Source: Paracoccaceae bacterium | GTDB taxonomy: Bacteria; Pseudomonadota; Alphaproteobacteria; Rhodobacterales; Rhodobacteraceae | NCBI GenBank assembly: GCA_021296235.1 | Contig: JAGWAS010000014.1 | Span: forward strand, 1-64,000 | Length of the DNA stretch: 64,000 bases | Direction: 5' to 3' | Shown: piece by piece, positions 45,982-54,985 of the stretch | Layout of the letters: each line of letters opens with the position of its first letter | Position numbering within the stretch: the first letter of the stretch is position 1 | The notes under the pieces: model-generated | The model's input: only the letters and a program-made list of their open reading frames with translations | Databases searched by the model: none | Told to the model about the DNA's origin: nothing | Position numbers and translations under genes: made by a program

Positions 45982-48012
45982 ATGAATAATACCCGGTGCG
46001 TCGCATTGGTTGGACCATTTCTCAGCGGCAAAACTTCTCTCATGGAGAGTTTTCTTTCCGCTTCCGGAGCAATCAAGAGAAAGGGCTCTGTTAAGGACGG
46101 AACATCCGTCGGTGATTCTGCGGTGGAAGCAAGGAGCCGCAATATGAGCACCGAGGTGTCCGTTGCCGAAATGAACTATCTTGGTGACGATTGGGCCGTG
46201 CTTGACTGTCCAGGATCAATCGAACTCATGCAGGAGGCAATCAATGCCCTGTCGGTTGCAGATGTTGCGGTCGTAGTGGTTGAACCCTCAGTAAGCAGGG
46301 CGGCTTCGGCGGCGCCCATTTTCAGGGCGCTCGAATTCGGGAATGTTCCGCACATGGTCTACATAAACAAGGTCGACACGGTTACCGATCCCATGCCCGA
46401 GGTACTGGCGGCCATAAGGGACGCCTCCGGAATGCCAAACCTGATGCGCAACTTTCCGGTTACCAACGAGGAAACGGTTACCGGCTATGTTGATCTCACC
46501 AGCCTCCGCACATACTCGTATGTGGAGGGACAAGAATCCAGGGAGGTTGAGTTTCCTTCGCAACTCAAGGATGAAATTGACCTCTCACGGGAAGAGTTTC
46601 TGGAGGCACTTTCGAATTTTGATGATGGAATTCTGGAACTTCTGCTGGAAGATCAGGTTCCGAAGATTGAGGAAATTTACGCCAAGGCTGCAGGGGCCAT
46701 GCGCGACTGCCAGGTCGTGCCTTACTATTTCGGATCAGCTGAGCGGAACTTCGGCGTAAGGCGGATCCTCAAGGCCCTTCGCCATGATGCGCCGGAGCCG
46801 GAACGGCGTGCAGAGGCCTTGGGCTTCAATCCTGAAGGCGAACCAACGGTTCAGGTCTTCAAGACGCTCTATGCACAGCACAGCGGCAAGCTCTCATACG
46901 CACGGGTCTGGTCCGGTGAGATCGCCGACGGACAAACTTTGGGCGGCAGCCGGATAAGCAGCATTCAGTTGATGACAGGTGGCCAATCGCGCAAGGTCTC
47001 GAATGCCAAATTCGGCGATGTCGTGGGATTGGGCCGATTGGAGGAGGTGCGCACCGGCCATGTGCTGCGGGCCGATTCCGGGGAACCCGATTCATCCGGA
47101 ACGGATTCTGGTCTGTCTGCGGTCTATTCAGTGGCCATCACTCCCGCTGACCGGAAGGACGAGGTCAAACTGACAACCTGCCTGCAGCGCCTGATCGAAG
47201 AGGATCCCTCTCTCGGTTACAACCAGAATGAGGACACGCATGAGCTGGTTCTGACGGGCCAAGGAACCGTCCATCTCCAGATTGCCCTGGAAAAGCTGAA
47301 GAGCAAGTTCAATGTGGAGGCGAGCGCCAGGCAGCCGAATGTTCCATACCGGGAAACTATTCGCGGCAAGGTAACACAGCATGGCCGGTTCAAGCGGCAA
47401 ACCGGCGGGCATGGAATGTTTGGGGACGTAACTGTTGACATTGTGCCCCGCCCCCGGGGAAGCGGCTTTGAATTCACCAACAAGATTGTGGGAGGGGCAA
47501 TTCCGAGGCAGTACATCCCCGCGGTGGAAGCCGGAGTCAGGGAATTTGCCGCGGAAGGCCCACTCGGCTTTCCGGTGGTCGATTTCGGAATCACACTCAC
47601 TGACGGTCAATTTCACTCTGTCGACAGCAACGAGATGTCATTCAAGCTGGCGGCGCGGGTGGCAATGACGGATGGTATGCCAAAATGCTCCCCGGTTCTG
47701 CTTGAACCAATTGACAAGGTAACGATTGACGTTCCGACGGATCACACCAGCAAGGTCCATGGCCTCATCAGCGGAAGGCGGGGTCAAATTCTTGGATATG
47801 AGGCAAAGGAGGGCTGGAAAGGATGGGATTCATTGCATGCCTATCTTCCGGAATCGGAAATCCATGACTTGATCATCGAACTCAGATCCCTGACCCAGGG
47901 GCTCGGCACGTTCACGGCGGAATTTGATCATTTCCAGGAACTTGTGGGGCGGCAGGCCGACGAAGTCGTCGCCAAACGCGCCGAACAGAAGAAGGAACAG
48001 CGAAACAACTGA
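45982..48012 (+). CDS. EF-G-like translational GTPase
   Basis: A 676-residue paralogue of elongation factor G of the type common in alphaproteobacteria. Its GTPase domain has a P-loop GPFLSGKTS (11-19), G3 DCPGS (75-79) and G4 NKVD (129-132). Domains II-V follow, ending with the EF-G_C segment HGLISGRRGQILGYE. The G1 and G3 loops depart from canonical GHVDHGKTT and DTPGH: the G3 His needed for GTP hydrolysis is replaced by Ser. It is therefore unlikely to be the housekeeping EF-G. ATG 45982 with GGAG upstream is chosen over the open extension to 45934. Confidence 0.88.
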   Translation: MNNTRCVALVGPFLSGKTSLMESFLSASGAIKRKGSVKDGTSVGDSAVEARSRNMSTEVSVAEMNYLGDDWAVLDCPGSIELMQEAINALSVADVAVVVVEPSVSRAASAAPIFRALEFGNVPHMVYINKVDTVTDPMPEVLAAIRDASGMPNLMRNFPVTNEETVTGYVDLTSLRTYSYVEGQESREVEFPSQLKDEIDLSREEFLEALSNFDDGILELLLEDQVPKIEEIYAKAAGAMRDCQVVPYYFGSAERNFGVRRILKALRHDAPEPERRAEALGFNPEGEPTVQVFKTLYAQHSGKLSYARVWSGEIADGQTLGGSRISSIQLMTGGQSRKVSNAKFGDVVGLGRLEEVRTGHVLRADSGEPDSSGTDSGLSAVYSVAITPADRKDEVKLTTCLQRLIEEDPSLGYNQNEDTHELVLTGQGTVHLQIALEKLKSKFNVEASARQPNVPYRETIRGKVTQHGRFKRQTGGHGMFGDVTVDIVPRPRGSGFEFTNKIVGGAIPRQYIPAVEAGVREFAAEGPLGFPVVDFGITLTDGQFHSVDSNEMSFKLAARVAMTDGMPKCSPVLLEPIDKVTIDVPTDHTSKVHGLISGRRGQILGYEAKEGWKGWDSLHAYLPESEIHDLIIELRSLTQGLGTFTAEFDHFQELVGRQADEVVAKRAEQKKEQRNN

Positions 48013-48439
48013 CACTTTGCTGTTCATTTTGATGAACCGTTCCCATCGGACCCATCAGCCTCACGCAAATGTCCTGGCGGCAACAGGGTCGGCAAACCCG
48101 TGCGAATTCGGCAGTCACTGCCGCGATCCCGTGAGGGTAGATACGGACCGGAAGGGGCAGATCGAAGACCTTCCCAAGGAGTCCAATCGCCGGAAGCCCG
48201 TTTTGGCAGGGGGAGCGATTATTGCCCCTGCAGCGGATCCCGGAGGCACATGATCTGCGGCCTCTGCATCGGCGATGAGACCTGCCACAACACTCTGCCT
48301 CCCCAAGGATCTGAAGGTCTTTTTCGGCCGGTCGGAATGAACGATTGAGAGAACCGGACGATATTGCAGCCAGATGGAGCATGGGCAACCTCTGCGGATC
48401 AGTGTCGGCCGGATGCAGGAGTAATGGATACCAGCAAAT
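48013..48439. other. Intergenic between EF-G-like and photolyase genes
   Basis: 427 bp. Long frames exist on both strands, notably one of 260 codons antisense to the photolyase start, but none has motifs or a credible start. No terminator with a T-run was found after the EF-G-like stop. Confidence 0.4.
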
Positions 48440-49921
48440 ATGACTGAATCCCCGATAGATGAATCTGTGGACAGGACATCCTGCGACGAGGGACCGATTT
48501 TGGTGTGGTTCAGACGCGACCTTCGCCTCTCGGACAACCCGGCGCTGACTTGGGCGGCCGGAACCGGACGGCCTGTCATTCCTGCGTTCATCTTGGATGA
48601 GGACACCGGCGACACAGCCGTTGGAAACGCTTCACGCTGGTGGCTGCATTGCAGCTTGCACGCGCTGGAGGACAGTCTGCGGGAACTGGGTTGCCGTATC
48701 ATTTTCCGCCGCGGTCCTGCCGGGCATGAACTTTCCGCACTGATCCGGGAAAGCGGAGCGTCTTCGGTTGTTTGGAACAGGCTGTACGATCCGGCAACCC
48801 TCGCTCGAGACCGACAGATCAAGGCACAATTCAAGGGCAAGGGAATTGCAGCCCGATCATTCAATGCGGCGCTGCTCTTTGAACCTTGGACGGTCAAGAC
48901 AGGCGGAGGTTCCCCTTACCGCGTTTTCACACCCTTCTGGCGATGCTGCCTGAAACTCGGCTTCAGGATGCCCGGACCGGCCGTGTCGAGGTTGCAGGTG
49001 CCGAAACAGTGGCCGGAAAGCGACATGATCAATGACTGGTCACTGCTCCCGATTCCGGACATTGGGGCCAAACTGTGCAGAAATTGGCGGCCCGGGGAGA
49101 AGGAAGCCCACAACAGGCTCGACGATTTCCTTCGCAACGCAGTCAAGAATTACCATGAATGCCGCGAATATCCGGGTAAACCTGGCACCAGCAGGCTGTC
49201 ACCGCACCTTCATTTCGGGGAGATTGGACCGCGGCAAATAGCGTCCGCCATCGACGTGTGCGAGCCCGGTCCAGGGCCGGACGCTTTTCTCCGCGAGATT
49301 GGCTGGCGCGAGTTCAGCCACCATCTGCTCTACCACAATCCGGCAATGGAAACGAAAAACCTGCGACCGGCATTTGACCGCATGCCATGGTGCACAGATT
49401 CAACCAATTTGAAGTGCTGGAGGCAAGGACGGACCGGCTATCCATTGGTCGATGCAGGCATGCGCGAGCTGGCTGCGACAGGTTGGATGCACAACCGCGT
49501 TCGCATGATCGCGGCTTCATTCCTGACCAAGCATTTGCTGATGGATTGGCGTGCCGGAGCGGATTGGTTTCTTGACGCCTTGGTAGACGCTGATCGGGCC
49601 AACAACAGCGCCGGCTGGCAGTGGGTTGCCGGTTCCGGTGCTGATGCCGCGCCATACCATCGGATATTCAATCCAATTGTGCAGTCGCGGCGTTTTGATG
49701 AAGCAGGAAACTACCTCCGTGCCTGGGTTCCGGAACTGTCGTCCCTGCCGGACGAATTCATCCACTCACCGTGGACAGCACCTCAAACTGTATTGAGCCA
49801 TGCCGGAGTCCAACTCGGCAAAACCTACCCATTTCCGATAGTTGATCACATGGCCGCACGCGAACGTGCATTGGCTGCCTCAAGGAGTCTTGACCGGCCC
49901 GAAGGAGGAATTGATCGGTAG
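48440..49921 (+). CDS. phrB: Deoxyribodipyrimidine photolyase, class I
   Basis: Light-driven repair enzyme for cyclobutane pyrimidine dimers using FADH-. The 493-residue protein has the N-terminal antenna domain start ILVWFRRDLRLSDNPAL and the FAD-binding core: TSRLSPHLHFGEIGPRQI, REIGWREFSHHLLYHNP, TGYPLVDAGMRELAATGWMH, NRVRMIAASFLTKHL and GWQWVAGSGADAAPYHRIFN. These fit class I CPD photolyases; a cryptochrome-like role cannot be excluded. The presence of a photolyase fits a light-exposed habitat. Confidence 0.95.
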   Translation: MTESPIDESVDRTSCDEGPILVWFRRDLRLSDNPALTWAAGTGRPVIPAFILDEDTGDTAVGNASRWWLHCSLHALEDSLRELGCRIIFRRGPAGHELSALIRESGASSVVWNRLYDPATLARDRQIKAQFKGKGIAARSFNAALLFEPWTVKTGGGSPYRVFTPFWRCCLKLGFRMPGPAVSRLQVPKQWPESDMINDWSLLPIPDIGAKLCRNWRPGEKEAHNRLDDFLRNAVKNYHECREYPGKPGTSRLSPHLHFGEIGPRQIASAIDVCEPGPGPDAFLREIGWREFSHHLLYHNPAMETKNLRPAFDRMPWCTDSTNLKCWRQGRTGYPLVDAGMRELAATGWMHNRVRMIAASFLTKHLLMDWRAGADWFLDALVDADRANNSAGWQWVAGSGADAAPYHRIFNPIVQSRRFDEAGNYLRAWVPELSSLPDEFIHSPWTAPQTVLSHAGVQLGKTYPFPIVDHMAARERALAASRSLDRPEGGIDR

Positions 49922-50256
49922 CCATGCGTTTTCGAGATATCCACGGAATTCCTCCTACGCTCTGAAACGTTGCCTTTGCGGCAGGAAAGCCGATTTCCTG
50001 AAACCTCCGGCACAAACCCTCATTCCCTTCTGTCCAGGAGTGAAGAGCGCCACCCCGCCATGCGGCCTTCAGGCACTTTGGCGGCGTTCTCAGTTTGTGA
50101 GCATATGTTCGCAGTCGATGGCAAACGGCGTTGTTTTTTTCGTAGACCTCGACAAAGGGGGAAGGGGCATGACAATTCGAAAACTGATGATTGGCAATTT
50201 GGTCCTGATGCCCGTTGTTGCAGCCCAATTTGCATATGGTCTTTCGGAATGGGCAG
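49922..50256. other. Intergenic after photolyase
   Basis: 335 bp with no recognised complete gene. It contains the start of a short plus-strand frame (50169-50312) annotated separately. Confidence 0.4.
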
Positions 50257-50312
50257 TTAGCTGCCTGCATTTGCAGATCCCTGCAGTTCGATCGGTGCCC
50301 AAAGCGAACTGA
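50169..50312 (+). CDS. Small hydrophobic ORF, possibly a truncated gene
   Basis: 47 codons beginning MTIRKLMIGNLVLMPVVAAQ, resembling a signal peptide, with a strong GGGGAAGGGG ribosome binding site directly upstream. Its 3' end overlaps the antisense end of the ATPase gene, and after residue ~35 it looks random. It may be the surviving 5' end of a secreted-protein gene cut by arrival of the neighbouring ATPase gene. Not recognised. Confidence 0.3.
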   Translation: MTIRKLMIGNLVLMPVVAAQFAYGLSEWAVSCLHLQIPAVRSVPKAN

Positions 50313-51576
50313 TGGGTAGCGCGAAGCAGTTGCCTCCGAAGCTCAGCTTATGTTGCCCAAAGTAAAGCACAATCCCGCAGAATTTCCTGTTCCTCCCCGG
50401 ACCTTCGGTCGAAAACCACTTGAGATGGCGGAAATCCATCCCCGAAACTGAGGTCGATGCCTTGACTTTGAACCCCACGATTGTGTCCGGGCCTTCCGCC
50501 AATATGTCAATTTCCCTGCCGTCCGCATTGCGCCAGTGATAGAGACGACATTCCTGTTTCTGAATGGGTTGAACCCGGATCAGTTCGCCCAGAACAAAGC
50601 TCTCCAGCAGTCCGCCGAGTACCGTCGCGTTTGGCTGATCGGCATTGAATGAACGATCATTGAAGTATCTCAAGGCGCAGGCCATTCCCGTATCGACGAA
50701 ATGGTACTTTGCATTCTTGATCTCACGTCGACTTTCGCCCGATATCCATGAATCAAGCCGGAAGATCAGGGAGAGCCTTGTCAAAATATCCAGGTATGTA
50801 TTGAGCGTCGCCCGATTCACACCAACAGCTTCGGAGAGTTTCAAGACATTGATTTCTCCACCTGTCCGCGCCGTCAATTGTTCGATCAGCCTGTGCAGTC
50901 TGTCTGTCTTCCGTATTCTGATGATCTCTGCAACATCCCGGTCAACCACTGAATCGACATAGTCGCGGTACAGGCTTTGCCTCGGTTTGATTGCAAGTGT
51001 GCGGGGCTCTGGAAATCCCCCTTCGAGAAGCAATTCAACATAATCCATTCGGCCGGGAGCTTCCAAAACTCGTATCTGGTCAAGCGAGGGGACTTCTTGG
51101 GTCGCCCAATCCAGCAGGAAACCTGCATTGACTTCCCTTGTCTCTGAAACGGTCAAGGGCCAAAGCTTCAGTGTCCGCATGCGCTTGGGAGACGAATCCA
51201 CGATTGCTGCCGTTGTGAATGGATTTGACGAGCCAACCAGCAGGAACTGTCCCTTTCGCGTGTCTCTGTCGACGAGCACCTTGATCGCCAGTGCCAGTTC
51301 CCTTGACCGTTGCGCCTCGTCGATGATCAGTGGACCTTCGCCAGCAACCCTCCTCAAACTTTCCAACTGTCCCGCGGTGTCTCTCTTGATCGCTTCCAAT
51401 ACGCTTTCTTTGTCGAGTGTGATGTACTTGCCCGTTGCGAGCATGTCCCGCACCAACGTCGTCTTTCCAACCTGTCTCGGACCGATCAGGTTTACGATTC
51501 TTGAAGTGGAAAGTGCTTCCTTCAACCCTGTGAGCAGGTGCCGGGGGAGCTTGCGCATCGGTGCCATTCTGATCAC
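50257..51576 (-). CDS. AAA_14/DUF4143 ATP-binding protein
   Basis: A 439-residue P-loop ATPase of the AAA_14-DUF4143 family. Walker A is GPRQVGKTT (32-40) and Walker B is PLIIDEAQR (~82-90). After GSSNPF and LWPLTVSE, a winged-helix part (VLKLSEAVGVNRATLNTYLD) leads to the C-terminal nuclease-like DUF4143 domain. In its DGREIDILAEG...GFKVKAS segment the usual IEVKAS glutamate is replaced by Lys, so nuclease activity is doubtful. These genes are typically mobile singletons of unknown role, often linked to defence islands. GTG 51576 is preceded by GAGAG; ATG 51567 and 51558 are alternatives. Confidence 0.88.
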   Translation of the reverse strand: MIRMAPMRKLPRHLLTGLKEALSTSRIVNLIGPRQVGKTTLVRDMLATGKYITLDKESVLEAIKRDTAGQLESLRRVAGEGPLIIDEAQRSRELALAIKVLVDRDTRKGQFLLVGSSNPFTTAAIVDSSPKRMRTLKLWPLTVSETREVNAGFLLDWATQEVPSLDQIRVLEAPGRMDYVELLLEGGFPEPRTLAIKPRQSLYRDYVDSVVDRDVAEIIRIRKTDRLHRLIEQLTARTGGEINVLKLSEAVGVNRATLNTYLDILTRLSLIFRLDSWISGESRREIKNAKYHFVDTGMACALRYFNDRSFNADQPNATVLGGLLESFVLGELIRVQPIQKQECRLYHWRNADGREIDILAEGPDTIVGFKVKASTSVSGMDFRHLKWFSTEGPGRNRKFCGIVLYFGQHKLSFGGNCFALPISSLWAPIELQGSANAGS

Positions 51577-52237
51577 TGAACTCTCAATGGAATGCTAAAT
51601 AGATTATCCGTCATTTACTTATTATTACTGCCACTATTTGCTAACTGCGTCCACACGGAACCGCTTCTGGATTGCATGCCATTTGCAGAAGAGGTCTCCC
51701 CTGCTTGTTCTGAGATTTTCACCAAATGCTGAATAACAATCTCACCATTTGCTGACTAGAAATTTGGTTGCTTGCTGTTCCACAACCTAAAATGACCTGC
51801 CCCCATTATTTGGCATTCATCCTGCAGCAGAGTTCATTACAGCTCTCAATGAATCCGCAACCCATGTTAATCAATCATACCCAGCATTTGTGGCCCAGCT
51901 GCGTGAGCCGGCATTTGGAACCTGACAACATTCCGGCAAACTTTGCCCCGGAAACACGCTGCACAGGTCAGATTGGCAGAAATGAACTCGAACAGCGCAA
52001 ATGCCAATGCTCCGTCCTTCCGTCGCTGGCTGGTTGCCTTCAAAGAGTTGAAACGAGCGATTTCCAATTCACGCTGGCATTGCAGCCGTCGCCGTTGCGG
52101 AAGCTGGTGATTGAACTTCGCTGGCCTGACCCGGAACGGAATGTTGCCATGCAAATGGCAGTTTGAATTGGGGATATTGGTGCACAGCATATTGATATTG
52201 AAGGGATATTACGGAAACTCCTCCCATGAAGTTCCGG
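51577..52237. other. AT-rich intergenic region upstream of DUF4143 ATPase
   Basis: 661 bp without a recognised gene; the left half is distinctly AT-rich compared with the rest of the window, consistent with transferred DNA around the ATPase gene. It contains three imperfect repeats (annotated). A 107-codon minus-strand frame at 51867-52190 has no motif. Confidence 0.4.
51632..51757. repeat. Three imperfect 15-bp direct repeats
   Basis: CACTATTTGCTAACT (51632-51646), CACCAAATGCTGAAT (51720-51734) and CACCATTTGCTGACT (51743-51757) are related copies just upstream of the divergently read ATPase start. They may be operator half-sites or chance in AT-rich DNA. Confidence 0.35.
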
Positions 52238-54082
52238 TCAGGGAAGGGTTTGAAGAAATTCACGAAACATGGAGTTGAATGTCTTGTGGTCCTCAAGAAA
52301 CGGTGCGTGTCCCGCGTTGCCGACATTCTGTGCCGCGCCTCCCCAAATGTTGCCGTAGTGGAATGACCGGCAATATTCGTGATTGATGAACGGATCGTTC
52401 GGGCCATTGATCATTGCGAAAGGCAGTGTCCCGTCGCGCATCAACCGGGTTTGGCGCGGCCAATTGATGGTCTTGAGCTTTGAGAATGCTTGCTCCCGGG
52501 CCTGTCCGTCTGTTCGCCAGACCGCCTGCCACAAAAGCGGTTCTTGCCCCTTCTTCATGCCGACCGTGTGGGTCGCATACTGAGATTTTTCATGGGGTGA
52601 ATGGAAGCGCTTGCCGGCCAATTCCATATGCGGTGTGGCGATGTAGCCGCGGGCCATGTCATCGGGAAACTTGTTGATCGGCGATGTGCCGCAGATGGCC
52701 AAGGCAGAAATCGGGTTTCCTGCCGCGGCATATTCGAGGCCGATGTAACCGCCCAACGACCAGCCGAAAACGATCGGCCTGCCCAGTTCCAGCGCATCAA
52801 CGAGATCACGCACAATCTCGGCATAGGCTTCGACATTGTAGTCCCTTTCCGGATTGCCATTGGGCGATGCGCCATGTCCGGGAAGATCGAAGGCGATAAT
52901 CCTGTAGTCTCTCCGGAAGGCCGCAAACTGATGTCGGAAAACTTCCTTGCAGGAAGAATTGCCGTGGATGCAAACAATGACCTTATCGCCCTGTCCGGTA
53001 TCGCAGACCGAGACATTTCCGTGTGTTGTTCGAACAAGCCTGTCCGGAGCCTTCATCGCTGCCGCGCGGGCCGAAGCCCCGAAATGCCGCCGAAACGCCG
53101 CCATCAAATTGGTCCGGACGCGGTTTTCCGCGGCCCAGAGCTCCTGCAATGCGGCATGGAGGCCACCTGGATATACTACCACAACGGCAATGATGAGCAC
53201 GGCGATTATGATGTTTCGCCAAGATCCGTAATCGCCGAGCACCTGCGTCAGAATTGTGATGACGAAGGCGGCGATCAGTGATCCCCAAAGCGTGGATATC
53301 CCACCCAGCAGCAGGATTGAGAGGGTGATCGTAAGGAAACCGAGACCAAACACGTCCGGCGAGGCAACCCGCAGATAGGCACCGTAGAACCCACCGGCCA
53401 GCCCCGGAAAAATCGCCGAGGCACAGAGGGTCAGAAGACGGATGCGACCTTCCGGAACACCGCGTGCTATTGCGTAGTATTTGTTGTCGCGCAGCGCCTT
53501 GATCGCCCGACCCAATGCCGAACGCTCCAGCTGGTAAAGAAAGGCGGTGGATGCGGCCAGAAGCAGCAGCGCCAAATAGTAATAGCCGATGCGGCCGTCG
53601 TTGCTGAGCCGATACTCCCCGATCGTCAACCTGGGCAGGAGAACCATGCCGCTGGTGCCGCCGGTATACTCGGACTGACTGACAACAATCTGCAGCATCA
53701 GCTGAGCCGCCGCAAACGTCATCAGGATGACGTAGATCCCCTCAAGCCGCAGGACTGGGATTGCAAGCATTGCCGCAAAGACAATTGCCAGAACCGGTGC
53801 CAGCAACAGGGCGATCCACGGATCAATGCCCATGATCTTGGCCATGATCCCGTAGCTGTAGAGACCAAGGGCAAAGAACGCGATATGAGCAAAATTGAAC
53901 ACGCCCCCAAGACCCAGCGAAATGTCCCAGTTGGAAGCAAGGATGGCGTAGATGAAGACAAGAATGAGAGTGTGTCTTGCATAGGTTCCGCTAAAGAAAA
54001 GCGGAATGACAACAAGTGCCAAAAGGGCGAGGAGCACCGGCATGAAGCCGTTTGTACGGTGAAACGGCGGGGCGTATTTCAC
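52238..54082 (-). CDS. LivM-type ABC permease fused to an alpha/beta hydrolase
   Basis: One uninterrupted 614-residue frame. Residues 1-~315 are a LivM permease: about ten membrane segments, the N-terminal NWDISLGLGGVFNFAHIAFF, the ATPase-contact loop LGRAIKALRDNKYYAIARGV (189-208) and LGGISTLWGSLIAAF. After a ~30-residue basic linker, residues ~345-614 form an alpha/beta hydrolase with IHGNSS oxyanion loop (372-377), nucleophile Ser442 in FGWSLGG, Asp563 in GPNDPF and His592 in NAGHAPF, so the triad looks complete. The hydrolase probably faces the cytoplasm and acts on the imported molecule; this is inference. The start is GTG 54082, 12 bp after livH. Last gene of the liv operon. Confidence 0.9.
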   Translation of the reverse strand: MKYAPPFHRTNGFMPVLLALLALVVIPLFFSGTYARHTLILVFIYAILASNWDISLGLGGVFNFAHIAFFALGLYSYGIMAKIMGIDPWIALLLAPVLAIVFAAMLAIPVLRLEGIYVILMTFAAAQLMLQIVVSQSEYTGGTSGMVLLPRLTIGEYRLSNDGRIGYYYLALLLLAASTAFLYQLERSALGRAIKALRDNKYYAIARGVPEGRIRLLTLCASAIFPGLAGGFYGAYLRVASPDVFGLGFLTITLSILLLGGISTLWGSLIAAFVITILTQVLGDYGSWRNIIIAVLIIAVVVVYPGGLHAALQELWAAENRVRTNLMAAFRRHFGASARAAAMKAPDRLVRTTHGNVSVCDTGQGDKVIVCIHGNSSCKEVFRHQFAAFRRDYRIIAFDLPGHGASPNGNPERDYNVEAYAEIVRDLVDALELGRPIVFGWSLGGYIGLEYAAAGNPISALAICGTSPINKFPDDMARGYIATPHMELAGKRFHSPHEKSQYATHTVGMKKGQEPLLWQAVWRTDGQAREQAFSKLKTINWPRQTRLMRDGTLPFAMINGPNDPFINHEYCRSFHYGNIWGGAAQNVGNAGHAPFLEDHKTFNSMFREFLQTLP

Positions 54083-54094
54083 GTCCGTTCCCCG

Positions 54095-54985
54095 CTACAG
54101 TGTTCTGGATCGATGACCGAACAGCCCTTCCGGCTTGATCAGCAGAACTGTGATCATCATCGCGAAGAGAACAGCGGGCGCCCAGTACAAGCCGAGGAAA
54201 TAGACGGAAACGGATTCGGCGATCCCAACAATGAAAGCCGCGTAGATTGGGCTGGTGAAGCGGGCCACACCGCCAAGGATCACGATAATGAGGGCCTTCA
54301 TAAGTGGATCGGTACCGAAGGTTGGATTGATGAAACGCAAGGAACCGGCAAAAACACCCGCCAAGGCGGCAGTGGCAGCGGAAAGCCCGATTGTCATCGC
54401 GTAGAGACGGGACACGTTCAGCCCCATGAGTTCTGCAACCTCGCGGTTCTGCGCAGCGGCGCGCATGGCGCGGCCGATCGAGGTGCGGCGCAGGAACAGA
54501 GCCATCGCCAGCAGGGAAAACAACGCAACCGCCAGAACCACGATGTCATAGATGTTGATGGAGGCGCCGAAAGCGCTGATGGCGCCGCTGACAGGCGGCA
54601 CGATCTGCTTGTCGCGAGGCCCCCAACCAATGAGGATGTGGTTCTCGATGATCGAGGCGGCAGCGAGCGTTGTGATCACGGCAAGCAGGACCAGGTTTGC
54701 GTTGCGCTCAAATGGTTTGATTAGGACGAAATGCAGCAGGTATCCGATGCCGTACATCATGATGACCGACAGGGCGGCAGCGAGCAGGAAACCCATTCCG
54801 CCGTTGACGCTCTGTGTTACCTGCCAGGCGATATAGGCTCCAAGCGCCACAAAGGTTCCGTGAGCAAAATTGAAAACACCGAGCGTCGTCCAGACAATGG
54901 CCAGCCCGGTCGCCATCAGCGCATAAAGGCCGCCGAGCAGAACGCCGGACGCCAATATGAACAGGAATGTGTCGAGGGAGATCAA
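54095..54985 (-). CDS. livH: Branched-chain-type ABC permease LivH
   Basis: A 296-residue membrane protein of the LivH family: GGLYALMATGLAIVWTTLGV, FNFAHGTFVALGAYIAW near the N-terminus, the cytoplasmic loop GRAMRAAAQNREVAELMGLN and a C-terminal GIAESVSVYF region. It pairs with the LivM-hydrolase fusion to form the channel. The TTG start overlaps the livF stop as TTGA, so translation is coupled. Substrates of the wider family include amino acids, amides and urea. Confidence 0.92.
   Translation of the reverse strand: MISLDTFLFILASGVLLGGLYALMATGLAIVWTTLGVFNFAHGTFVALGAYIAWQVTQSVNGGMGFLLAAALSVIMMYGIGYLLHFVLIKPFERNANLVLLAVITTLAAASIIENHILIGWGPRDKQIVPPVSGAISAFGASINIYDIVVLAVALFSLLAMALFLRRTSIGRAMRAAAQNREVAELMGLNVSRLYAMTIGLSAATAALAGVFAGSLRFINPTFGTDPLMKALIIVILGGVARFTSPIYAAFIVGIAESVSVYFLGLYWAPAVLFAMMITVLLIKPEGLFGHRSRTL

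Noticed and set aside
48115-48897. 260-codon minus-strand gene upstream of and inside phrB
   Set aside because: Mostly antisense to the conserved photolyase N-terminus with no motifs.
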